Of a stretch of 64,000 bases of DNA, positions 35,300 through 45,712 are shown in pieces (within the stretch, counting starts at the first letter, position 1; each line of letters opens with the position of its first letter). The stretch is taken from NCBI GenBank assembly GCA_038363925.1, contig JAQQWL010000005.1, positions 4,092,001 through 4,156,000 of the forward strand, given 5' to 3'. The notes below the pieces were generated by a model. The model made no database searches, was not told the DNA's origin, and saw only the letters and a list, made by a program, of their open reading frames with translations. Source of the DNA: Apiospora phragmitis (lineage: Eukaryota; Ascomycota; Sordariomycetes; Amphisphaeriales; Apiosporaceae). Made by a program: the position numbers and the translations under genes.

Positions 35300-35686
35300 G
35301 GTAGAGGCAATGGTTGACGAGATGGGTTGAGTGGGAATTGGATGAGCTTCTTCTAGTACATATTTCGTTAGATGGTACATGTCAATCCAGCACCTTCACT
35401 TATTCGTGTCACTATCCTGTGTGAACCGATGTTGACACACCACGAAGTCATCACGCAAAACTCCTGACTCAGTCCCATTCCGTTATTATTAATCTATGCT
35501 CGCTTGGAGCCTGAAACTCGGATGACGATGGTACAAGTGTGGCTGTATATTGGAAAATCTTGGGTATATATATACAGCTAAAAGAAAACAGCAAACTGTG
35601 TTGGCTGGGGGGTCATTCAAACGTAAGTATAGGCAAAATGCTAGGGGAAGATCGCGCTGAGTGAGATGTGAGAAAAAGTCGCCGCT
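35300..35686. other. Convergent intergenic
   Basis: 387 bases between convergent genes; contains only 3' flanks. A TATATATA stretch lies near 35570. No gene seen. Confidence 0.4.
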
Positions 35687-37765
35687 TTAGATATCAATCT
35701 TGGCACTAGTCTCCTCGATCTCGTCGGCAGCTTCGTCGTCCGACTCGGGTAAAGGCACTTCGGCGGCAGCGAGCTCAGACACCTTCTCCTGCTCGGCTGG
35801 CCCCGCGACAGCAAGAGTCTCTGCTACCTGCTCGACGGGCTCAGGCTGCTCCATGGCAACCTCGGGCTCGGGCTGGGGAACGGCGGGTTCCTCCTGAGAT
35901 GGGAGCTCCTCGGCGACCTTCTCCTCCTTCTCCTCCTCTGCAACCTCGGGGGCGGCTACTTCAGGCTGAGCCTCGACCTCAACCTCGACCTTGGCCGGGA
36001 CCTCGGGGGTAACTTCCTCGACTTGAGCGGGTTCGACAGTCTCGCTGGCCTTCTCAGCCTCGTCGACAACAGGCGCATCAACCTGCTCCGGCTCGACCGC
36101 GGGGGTTGCCTCGGGGGCCTCTTCAGCCTTGACAGTCTCCTCTTGTGCTGCCACGACGGGCTCCTCCGCCTTCTTCTCGTCTTCCTCTGGCTTCGCGTCA
36201 GAAACGACCGCATCTTCTTGCTTCGCAGTACCAGCCGCCGCCATCGCCTGCGCCGCCTTCTTTCCACCCTCCACCGACACAAACGACGCCGTGATGCGGC
36301 GCTTCCTGGGGACGGGGGCAGTCTTGTCCTCGTCGTCCTTCTCGGCGAGGTTCGCCACGAGGCCCTCCATCTTCTCCCGGAAGGAATCGTCGTAGTAGCT
36401 CAAGACGCCCGAGTTGTGGTGGCTGGACCGGGTCGTGTCGATCGAGGTGCGCGGGGTGGCGGTGGCGTTGTCCCGGTCCCAGGCGGACGACGTGGTGGTC
36501 GACTTGAGCCCGACCGAGGACATGCGGCTGGTCGTGGAGTTGGACCGGCTCAGGGGAGGTAGACGCGGGTTGCTGGTAGGACCGCTCGTGCCCTTGTTCT
36601 CGAACATGGCCAGCTTGTCGGACACGCTGCCGGCCTGCTTCTTGAGCACGCCGACATCCTTGCGCAGGTCGCTCGACTTCTTCTCCTCGAGCTCGCGGAT
36701 CCAGGCCAGGCGGTTGCCGGCGAGGCCGCGCGGCGACACCTTGCGGACGGGCGCCGAGCCCTGCGGCGTGCCCAGCGCGTTGGCGGGCGGCGGCGCCGTG
36801 GGGGCCGAGGTGATGGACTTCTGCCACGCCTGGATCCGGTCCAGCGGAGTGGTGGACGCGCTCCGGGGGGTCTGGATGGGCCGCGAAGTACCGACATCTA
36901 TCCGGCCCGTCGGCGTGGGCGTGACCGAGGCGAACATGGAGTGGCGGGTGTCGAAACCGGTCACGGGCTTGGAAGCACTAGACCAGGAGGACCTGGGGGG
37001 CACCGCATTGCTCTGGCTGGATTGGAGGGAGCGCCTCTTCTGGGCGACGCTGGATTGGGCGGGTGCGGCATCGTCTACGGCGGCGTCGGCGGCGGGCTCC
37101 AGCGGAATGATGTCTTTGGGCTCAATTGGCCGTCCGCGCTCGAGAATGCTGTATGTGGCTGAGTGTGTGGCTGGTGGTTCCCGTGTTGTTATTGTTGTTG
37201 TTGTTGTTTGGGTTGTTGTGGTGGTGGGTGCGGGCGATGTGGGGACGGGTTTACGCGCAATAGTCTGGGCGTCCGTGGCGCCGAGGAACAGGTGCGTGTG
37301 GCGGCGGCCACGGTCTGGCAGGCCCGAGTCGAATTCGGCCTTGGACGCAAAGAGGTCTGCAATGGGGGTGGACGAGACGGGCGGCGGTTTGGGGAGCGGC
37401 TTCTTCTTGAGCTGCTCGGGATCGGGCTTCTTGGGCGGCGGCTCCTGCTCCAGCCAGGCCTCGGCCAGGCGGATGCTCTCGAGCTTGGAGATGTCGACCT
37501 CGAGCGGCTTGAACTCGATGGTGCTCTCGGTGGAGGGCGACTTCTGCCCGCTCCTGTTCCTGCCGAGTCGGAAGACGGAGTGTCTGTCATCGCCTACCTG
37601 TACCACGGGCTGGGATGGTGACACCTTGCGGTTCTTTGTGGATCCATGCCTCATAAAGCCCGACAGCTTCTGAAAGGGTCGCCATGATGGTTCTGTTGCC
37701 GTCGCCGTTGCTGTAGCTGATTCGTGCTTACCTGCCATTGGATGGATGGACGGACTGGCAGACAA
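35687..37765 (-). CDS. Large low-complexity protein, function unknown
   Basis: An intronless 692-codon frame from ATG 37765 (MSASPSIHPMAGKHES); the ATG at 37738 is an alternative. It has no signal peptide or membrane span. The N-terminal half is Ser/Thr/Pro-rich and basic, with short conserved-looking blocks (PSWRPFQKLSGFMRHGSTKN; LEVDISKLESIRLAEAWLEQ). The middle has a helical, coiled-coil-like segment (GNRLAWIRELEEKKSSDLRK), and a later block DDSFREKMEGLVANLAEKDD. The last ~190 residues are a highly acidic Glu/Pro/Ala/Val-rich tail. It looks intrinsically disordered and cytosolic or cytoskeletal, but I cannot assign a function. The long open frame and GC-rich third positions leave little doubt that it is a gene. 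Confidence 0.85.
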   Translation of the reverse strand: MSASPSIHPMAGKHESATATATATEPSWRPFQKLSGFMRHGSTKNRKVSPSQPVVQVGDDRHSVFRLGRNRSGQKSPSTESTIEFKPLEVDISKLESIRLAEAWLEQEPPPKKPDPEQLKKKPLPKPPPVSSTPIADLFASKAEFDSGLPDRGRRHTHLFLGATDAQTIARKPVPTSPAPTTTTTQTTTTTITTREPPATHSATYSILERGRPIEPKDIIPLEPAADAAVDDAAPAQSSVAQKRRSLQSSQSNAVPPRSSWSSASKPVTGFDTRHSMFASVTPTPTGRIDVGTSRPIQTPRSASTTPLDRIQAWQKSITSAPTAPPPANALGTPQGSAPVRKVSPRGLAGNRLAWIRELEEKKSSDLRKDVGVLKKQAGSVSDKLAMFENKGTSGPTSNPRLPPLSRSNSTTSRMSSVGLKSTTTSSAWDRDNATATPRTSIDTTRSSHHNSGVLSYYDDSFREKMEGLVANLAEKDDEDKTAPVPRKRRITASFVSVEGGKKAAQAMAAAGTAKQEDAVVSDAKPEEDEKKAEEPVVAAQEETVKAEEAPEATPAVEPEQVDAPVVDEAEKASETVEPAQVEEVTPEVPAKVEVEVEAQPEVAAPEVAEEEKEEKVAEELPSQEEPAVPQPEPEVAMEQPEPVEQVAETLAVAGPAEQEKVSELAAAEVPLPESDDEAADEIEETSAKIDI

Positions 37766-39785
37766 ACACGGGGTGGGTGAGGTAGGCAGCAGCAGCAGCA
37801 GCAGCAGCAGTGGTGGTGGTGGTGATGGTGGTTGTCGTTGCGTTATAGTCGTTACTTACTCAGAGCATTAAAAGGGCGATGGAGAAGAGCCAAGTGGCAT
37901 CCTAGCGAACAATGGATGGGAGGCGGGCGAGTATAGTGTAGGTATGAATTGAATGTATGAATGAAAACGAAAGAAATGGATTACAATGGTAGTAGGTATT
38001 TGGTTTGTTGATAGCTGACACACACACACATACACACGGACAAAAAAGAGTGAAGAGACAGAAGAAAGTGGGTGGAATGTTTTGCTGCAATCAATTCCGA
38101 GCAACAACCACCAACCCAGCAGGAAGGATAAGATGGATGGGCTTGATAGGATAGGGACCCCCCGTGAGATGAGATGAGATCACGTGTGCAGAGAGAGCAA
38201 TGAATGATTAATCAATTGATCCAGCGAATAGACCAGTCATGAGATCAGTTGTTGATGTAATTGGATTGGATTGGCAATGTAATGAATCTGTTGCTTTCAC
38301 TTTCGCTTTTGCCTCTATCGCGCCCGCATGAAACCGGCCCCTGGGTTTCATATTAAAAATACCACCACCAACCCAGACTACAGACAGACCGGCCCCTTAA
38401 CTAGTAACCCCTCCACCCCCCTACTTCTAATCCCAAAAGCCATAGCTCCTGGTGCCTGGCAGCTCTGGGCATTACGTCTCCGCCCAGCCCACTCAGACTC
38501 AGCTTGCCCTGGCCCTGGCTCTGGCGAATCCAACCAGTCGGTGGCATCCTCAGGCCATCATTGCTCAATCTGTCGTGTCCGACACGAGACACATGACTCT
38601 GCAATTGCTGTTTTGGAATTGTGTTGGACCTGCCTTGCTGCCCGGGACAGTCGTGGCTCAGGCCTGCTTCAAAACAAGTCGCACGGCCAGTCTACTCGAC
38701 GCAAAGTTTCGCCAGTGGCTGTCCATCGTCGCAAGTAACGGTAGTAACGGCCAGGAATTCCGCCTTTGTTTTGTTTGGCCCTCAGTGCTCACCCACAACA
38801 CGTCGGACGAGTAAACACTACTGTGTGGCTAGCACACACACAGTGGAAATTGGCTGTGTAGGCTGTAGTAGAGCCAAGGACGAATGACCAGATCGAGAGT
38901 CATTTCGCTCGTTCGTGCCGGCATCGCGAAATGAGTTCCTGCATGTTGCGGGGGCTACTGCGTATGGGCTACTGCGCGGTGCTAGCTTTCTCTGCACGTC
39001 GGCCTTTATGATTTCCGCGGCACACGCACAGTGGGTAAAGAATACCCTCCCTATTGACTAGTCCCCGTCGTCAGACTAGGATCTGTTCCTAGCCAGCTAG
39101 GCAGAACATCGCAAGCATCATGGCCTCCAAGCTCGAAGGGCCAAGCTGGGCTAATGACCTTCTGGAAAATTGTATTGAATAGGACACACCCCCGGCTGCT
39201 TTACCCGCCAAATCCGCATCTCGATCCAGTTCAGCCCTTGACACAAGTTGAAGGGACCCCCCATCACGAGTCGGCATGCCCGACCACCCTCAATCTCACC
39301 TGCCTGCCGTGAATAAGTATGTGCCTGATTCACCATCGACCCTACTACGGAATGTGTAACCTACTACTGCGAAATGCGCGAGTGCGTGTCCGGCCAACTA
39401 GACTGCCAAGGTTGAATGGTGCATGAAGTATATGGCAGGAAGCATGAAGTATATGCATGTTGTGGCCAAGGTCATTCGTTTGACCTGCCAAGTCTGACTG
39501 TCCATTGATGTCAATGTCAATATTTACTTTGCACGTCTCCTTTGGATACATATTACTAAAAAAACACCGTGTCCGTGTCCGCAAATATTGGACCAATCGC
39601 AATGGGTATGTGTTTAGTTAGCAAGGCCCGGGCGCTGGTGGAATATTGAGAAAAAAAAGACCCCAGACCCTGCCACTCGCTGGGTCATTGGACATGACAT
39701 TGACCGCTTTCCCACCCAGAATGGGCCGGCCGCCTTGGCCTGTACTGACCATGATTACATACCACCACTGCTCGTACTGCTACTA
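37766..39785. other. Promoter and long intergenic region
   Basis: Holds the 5' leader and promoter of the 692-residue gene and the 3' flank of the regulator gene. It contains (CAG)8, short GAGAT repeats near 38165-38182 and CA-rich stretches near 38018. No supported coding sequence. Confidence 0.45.
37787..37810. repeat. (CAG)8 microsatellite
   Basis: Eight perfect CAG units followed by TGG-type units, in the probable 5' leader of the 692-residue gene, where it reads (CTG)8. Confidence 0.9.
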
Positions 39786-42435
39786 CTAGTAGGCGGGTTC
39801 CATTTCGGTAATATCGAATCCAAACAATGGATCAAGATCAAGGGAAATGCCTGGCAGCAATTCGTCGAGATCATGTTCAAAAGCTGGCAGATCCGAACCC
39901 AGACTTGGATCCTGCCCCGTCATGGCGCCAGAACTTACGGGCTCCCTGATGGACTCCCTGGAGAACTGGAGGGGTTCGGCAGCGCTGGGGCCGGCCACGC
40001 TGCCGGTGTCTCCGACCACCACGATAGCATGGCTGCTGTCGTCCGGCGTCGTACGAGTACGAGTATGAGTATGACTCCGAACCGAAGCTTGCTGCTGCTT
40101 CCCGTAGTAGTCGACGGGGTGCAGCACCTCGTCCGCACCGTCCGTCCTCGAAATGTCGCACGGCTGCGTACGCGAGACCTCGGCCACGAAGGCCCGCCCG
40201 ACGTCGACCCCCAATCGCGCCATCAGCTTGAGCAGAATCGCCAGCGTGCGGCGGGGCGCGTGGCACACCTCCTGGTGCCCCGACAGGATCTCCAGGCAGG
40301 TGCGCAGCCGCCGGTGTGCGACCGAGGAGCCGGGCTGACCCGGCTCCAGCTGCTGGGTGGTGTTGGTGGTAGTGGTGGTGGTGGCCGCCGCCGCAATGTG
40401 CGCGTGGATCGTCGCGCTGACGTACGTAGCGTACGATATGAAGTACGGCGGTGACTTGAGGCAGTAGAGCGTCGTGTAGTGCCGCAGGATGGCGTCGATC
40501 TGCGTGGCCGCCGCGTCGCAGTGGGCGAACGCATCGCGCGCCAAGGGGTCCGTCTGTTCGGGGAGGAGTCCAGATGGCCCTCCGCCATGAAGGGTCGGTG
40601 TAAAAGGATGGCCAAGGCGTGATACATAACGCTAGACGGGCCGACAGTCAGCTATGGTATACATGTATGGAGCAATCTTCCATTAGCAAAGGACGACTAA
40701 CATGAGAGACAGCGTATGAGGCAAAGCCACCCAGCTCCCATCAGGTTTGCCTGTAGCGCCGAAGCTGACCGACAGGTGAGCCGGTAGGGACTCTCGCCAC
40801 TGCGAAAGCTCGACCTGCAGATGGCGGCATATCTGGATCAGATCCCGGGGCTCCGTTTCCGCGCTTATCTCCGAGTACAGGCTGCAGAGGATGCGATCGG
40901 CAACTATGCTGAGCTTGCACAGAGCTTCAAGCGCCGACACGCTATGGGTGGGGTACTCCAGGGTGCGGGGTGACGATGCATACCCGAAGGTATTGAAAGG
41001 TTCGAGCTCTTCGTACTCGTCCATGAACACGATGGGCACGTCATTGTCGGTATATCTTAGCCGTGTGGGCCTCCCTTGGTAGATGGATTGGATCTTGTCC
41101 AGGACTGCTTCGGCTGTCAGTCGTGACTTGGGAGCGATGTTCTCCTTGATGGCCATGTACTTACCAAACGACGACCAGAATAGTCTTCGCTTCACTTCGA
41201 GACAGGCAGCTGGTTCCACGTAGCCGAGACTTTGTCGAGATCTCTCGCAGTGGATGCCCAGATCAACAATCATGTTGATCGCAACACCCAGGTAATGCCG
41301 TGAGAGGCTCCTCTCGTCACACCAGCTGAAGAGCGCATCCGAAATGAGCAGCAAAGGCCTGCGCCGTGGTTATGCTGCTGCTGCAGATGAGCGGGCTGCG
41401 AGGGTCGTACAGCATCTGCTCGACCTTTCGTCGGAACCGCGTGCCCGCCCGCTCGTCCAATCCCTGGATGCCCGGCACATGCTTGACCGCCACGAAGAAC
41501 ATGGCGTTGAGCAGCAGGGGCGAAAAGTGCGGCCCGCCGACGGCCATGTCGCGCATGAAGGTAGGTCTGTACACGGCCGATCCGGTGGCGTGTTGGCGGT
41601 TCCAGAAGATCGACAACAGCGCCGCGCCGTCTTGGGGGGTCGAGGCCGTCAAAGTTGAGTTTCCTCGATCGTAGATTGATTGGCTCCAGCTGGCCTAGGG
41701 TTGGATTAGCACCCACAGTGTATTCATTCATCATCAAGTAAACTCACGCTGTTTAGCAGCTTCGGCAAGTAACTGGAGCTTCTGTGTCTCATCCACTACC
41801 GGGTGCGCGTCGTTCTTCCTTCTCAGACCTGTCCACGCCTCTCCTGTAGTACCGCGAAAAACTTGCTGGCTGTGTGACGAGGTATCAACAGTATTGGGTA
41901 CAACAGCTTCTTCTGGCCCATGTGTGTCACGCTGACTATCGACTCGGTGGCCATCACGTCGACTATCCTGTGCCGATTTCAAATCACGCCTAAACCCTTC
42001 TATGGTACTGTACAGTTTCGCATTCTCCTCCTTCAAGCAGTTGATCTGCGAGTTGGAGGGCCTGTTCCGGGCATGAGCTCCGGATCCAAGTGGGGGTAGT
42101 AGGACAGGCCGAAAAAAGAGAAGCACGGAGGTATCAGGCAATGGCCAACTGACCTGTCATTCTTGATGCGCACAGCATACGTGCAGCTCCTCTGGTGTGC
42201 ATGGCAGTTCTCGCACTTGGGCTTGGCGTTATCGCAGCCCAGCTGTCAGTCTGTCAGTCAGTCCAGTGTGGTTGTCCAGTGGGAGGGGGGGGGGCGAGGG
42301 GGTGGACAACTGAAGATGAGTGCGGGGCAGGCGTTGCATGCTCGTTCATACCTTTCGCTGGCGGCAAAAGTCGCAAGCAACGTTAGTTCTCTTCTTGTGC
42401 GAACGGATCCTGGAAGACGTATCACTCAACATCAT
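39786..42435 (-). pseudogene. Zn2Cys6 transcription factor gene with three frameshifts
   Basis: Exon 1 42435-42352 and exon 2 42242-42154 join to CDFCRQRKLGCDNAKPKCEN and CHAHQRSC, a complete C6 zinc cluster (C-x2-C-x6-C-x6-C-x2-C-x6-C). Exon 3 (42061-41748) holds the linker, exon 4 begins at 41694, and an intron at 40701-40632 leads to the last exon ending at 39786. The middle homology region is clear: QRQLEPINLRSRKLNFDGLD, LLSIFWNRQH, VYRPTFMRDMA, FSPLLLNAMFF, SWCDERSLSRHYLGVAINMI. The frame shifts inside it by one extra C near 41638, one extra T near 41362 and one missing base near 40571, all next to short homopolymers. Without these it would be a full-length nuclear regulator. Target genes are unknown; the neighbouring epimerase is transcribed in the same direction. 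Confidence 0.8.
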
Positions 42436-42662
42436 GAGTAATGGAGTATATAGAACAAACAATTGGAATCACACATTTGCAGGATTGAGGACCATGAGGA
42501 ACATGGACATCCGGGCAAGTACAGTAAGCAGAAGCATTACCACGTAGCTGACAAAATATGTTTGTCCCTCACCAACGGACCTGGAGAATCCGTCGCTGCG
42601 CTAATTCCACCAAACCCATGCCACCGCTCTACCACCCGTTTAATGTAAACCAACCCAACAGC

Positions 42663-43717
42663 CTAGATGAACTTCCTCATCGTCGCCGCGGACGTCTTCA
42701 AGAGTTGAGTGTAGTACTCGTCCGAAAGCACCGCCGACCCGTGATCAACGATGAACTGCAACTGCCCCTCGGGCACGTCCAGGGGCCTCGTCTCCAACTG
42801 CGCCGCGCCGAACCGACCGACGGGGGTGCGGTCGATGGGCGGCATGCACTCCACTGCCAGGCCTCCGTCGTAGCCCGTCTCGGCCAGCGTCTGCGTGAGT
42901 CGGGACCAGTCGAAGGAGCCCTCGCCCGCGGCCAGCCGGATGTGGTCGGCGACGTGGAAGTCGACGATGCGCCCGCCGCACGCCCGCATCGCCGCCAGTA
43001 TGTCGCACTCCTCGAGCGCCAGGTGGAACGGGTCAAAGGCGATCCCGCAGCCTAGCCCGACCTCGTCCGCTAGCGCCAGCGCCTGGTCCGCGCGGTTCAG
43101 GAAGTGCGTCTCGAATCGGTTGAGGGGCTCGATGCCGATACGTATCTGCTTTTCCTGCGCGAACGCCGCCACCTCCCGCAGCGACGCCACCACCCACCGC
43201 CACTCATCCTCGGCCGACGCTGTCGCCACCGTCTTGCCTACCCGCCCAGGGACGATGGTCGTGATCTCCCCGCCCAGCGCCGCCGACAGGGCCACGACGT
43301 CCTTCATGTACTGGACTGTGGCCCGGCGCTCTCCGGCGTCGGCCGACGTCAGGTCACGGGTGCCGTACTGGAGCGTGACAGTGCCCCAGCATCTATTGAC
43401 TCTCGGCGTAAATATTACTCTTTTCGAAATAAACGGGATGTATCAGGAGGGAACAATGGCGACTCCTCGAATAAACGGTGAGTCCATCACCCCTAAGACA
43501 CTGGGATAACGTGGAATAATGGCTGGAATAGGAAGGGATAATCCCCGAGAGTCGCTTACCGGATGTTGTACTTCTTCAGTAGTTCGCGCGTCTCTTCGAT
43601 GGGATACCAAGCAGGCTCGCCCGCTAGCTCGAGGCTGGTATAGCCCAGCTTACTGAGACGCTGGAGGCTGTGCTCGAGCGGCTCGGGGCGCATCCAATTG
43701 TGGGCGGAAAGATGCAT
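42663..43717 (-). CDS. Sugar-phosphate isomerase/epimerase-like TIM-barrel protein
   Basis: Exons 43717-43560 and 43392-42663 give 295 residues; the intron joins KKYNIR to CWGTVTLQYGTRDL in frame. The start MHLSAHNWMRPEPLEHSLQR and the fold-specific blocks IGIEPLNRFETHFLN, GIAFDPFHLALEE, VDFHVADH and LAVECMPP match the xylose-isomerase-like (AP endonuclease 2) barrel family. The Glu, Asp, His and Glu of these blocks are at the metal positions of D-tagatose/D-psicose 3-epimerases. It probably interconverts ketoses by C3 epimerisation, or acts on a related sugar acid. No signal peptide is seen, so it should be cytosolic. The substrate is not deducible. Confidence 0.88.
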
Positions 43718-44379
43718 CTAGGCGGGTTGGTGTGTCAGAAGAAAGTGGGCTCTTGAAGTTTTTGCAGCTATTCTAAGAAGCCGATGATGAGAAATTCAAT
43801 ATAGCGCGAGTGGGCTTCAGGACAGGAGAGGCAAGATTAAATAGTGCAACTGAGGTCATACAAAAAGCCGAGATAGTTCCAGCGGCAGGCTAAAATTGTT
43901 TAAGGGGTGCAGGGCGGACGGTCCGAACCCGACAACTCTGTGATCGTCATCCCGCCGATGATGCAACTGTGTACCTCACCATTGCCCTGTGTGAGTGGTT
44001 CCTTCTTGCGTGCACCCCCTTCAGTGGCGCTACGTCAATGTCTCAATGGTCCTGATGACTCAGCGGAAACTTGTCTTCCGCCGGGTTATGAGTCTCCGCC
44101 ACAATTAGTAATGTCGCTAACATCACCGCCGCTCGTGTGGAGAGCCCGCATATCTATCGGCTTGTCAGATCCCGTCAACACTATGAGGAACTGTTGATGT
44201 GTAGGTTTCCGGAGGGCCATTCTGATCCGCCAATGCTGGATATAAGTAGCATGCGAGCCCTGAGTTAAAACGAATCTTGTGGTCTATAGAGAAAACGATA
44301 TAAGGTTCATCTTCTTCAGGTCCAAGATAAAAAGCAACTTCGACTCTTAGACAGCCATCAGTAAAGCAAAGCTCACAAG
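43718..44379. other. Divergent intergenic
   Basis: 660 bases between divergent genes; no gene supported. Confidence 0.4.
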
Positions 44380-44930
44380 ATGTCGGACACGACCCAATGG
44401 CCTGACGATTCGGTCTTTGAGCCGTTCAATATCTCCGAAGAAACGTGAGCATTTGCCTTAACACCACAAGCGCCATATGATCCAAGAGTACTGATCCGTT
44501 ACACAGTTACAAGGTGGTCGACGGTCATGAGATCCAGGCGGCGATCCTAGTTCCCAAGCATTTGGAGCCTGGCACAGCGCACCCCATCATCATCAACATC
44601 CACGGCGGCTTCCTCGTCACGGGCGGCTCAGGGCGGGCGCGAAGCTGCCAAAGAAAATGTGAGTTGTTTGTGCCTGGTGAACACCTTGGGTATTGCGATG
44701 TTGACTAACGGGATCCCAGCTGGGTTCTGCACGGAGATAAAGATAGTGCTATCCACATCCGATCTTCCCAGGTGTTTGTAGGCTTGATCAAGGAGAAGCT
44801 GCCTGGTACCACGGTGCGGTTTGATGTAGGCAAGGGGGAAGACCACGCTTTCGATCTGCATCCACCGTCATGGGAAGCGCATGTGCCAGGGGCTTTGGAT
44901 TTCGTGCGGCAGTCCTGGCTGATCGACTAA
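44380..44930 (+). pseudogene. Alpha/beta-hydrolase remnant with the core deleted
   Basis: Exon 1 44380-44444 joins exon 2 at 44507 through a normal intron, giving MSDTTQWPDDSVFEP and then VDGHEIQAAILVPKHL and the oxyanion-hole motif NIHGGFLVTGG. The frame then fails near 44630. Downstream, in another frame, is a C-terminus with WVLHGDKDSAIH and GKGEDHAFD, the regions that carry the catalytic Asp and His, ending QSWLID-stop. The middle part with the GxSxG nucleophile, normally well over 100 residues, is absent. It was probably an esterase/carboxylesterase-like hydrolase and should be inactive. Confidence 0.75.
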
Positions 44931-45712
44931 GTCTGGTTTGGAGCCTTGTACGATTTGGCTGATGGATGACCGAAAGCTGATAAATACCATCTTGCTGTTG
45001 GTGCCGAGACTGAGTACGCCTATATCCCCCGTAGGCAAACCCAGATAGCATGACAATTTCTACGGCTTTACGGCCTGTAAGCCTGCTATCTGCCTTGATT
45101 TATGGGTTTGGCCGATCAGTAAGCACATAGACTCTCCAAGAACGGAGTGCGCTCCTTGGTTGGCCGCCTCGCACTGGGTTGTATTACCGCGGCTTGCATA
45201 ATCGGCACCCATGGAGCATCATATCATCCCCATTCATCCAATATAGCAAGCGGGGAAGAGGCGGAGAAGCTTGACCGAGAACATTCCCCGCACTTAACTC
45301 AAAGTGTAAAAAATCCCATGCAGGAGCAATCACGGAGTTCATCGTGATTGGATTAGTCGGCATACCTGGCAGTCACCAACTCCACAAGGCATCTCGCAGG
45401 GTTGCTTTCAGATATGAACTGCATGGTAAGCCTGGATCTCGAGGTGACTGTGAAGCCGAGAATGGCTCGATCGAGTGTGTAAAGCCAGGATGTGAGCCTT
45501 GAATCAAGAACCGCCGCCACTATTGGGGCCGCCACTACGCAACGACAACAATATTGAGTACGCTGATCGTTTTTTTTTCTTCGACTACAGGAGGTATTCC
45601 CCTGTGGCTTAGATCAGCTTTCGCATCAGTTCCGCCCAATAATAGTGTAGCTTAATATCACTGATTACAAAAACCACAAAAGGGGTCTCACTGGATAGAG
45701 CTTTGCTACAGG
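44931..45712. other. Intergenic
   Basis: About 780 bases. A 66-codon frame at 45147 has a hydrophobic start but no other support and is not called. Confidence 0.4.

Noticed and set aside
34553..35380. 275-codon minus-strand frame
   Set aside because: Antisense shadow of the AA9 gene; GC-rich codon bias opens the opposite strand. No motif in the shadow.
36414..37673. 419-codon plus-strand frame
   Set aside because: Antisense to the 692-residue protein; low-complexity translation with no domain.
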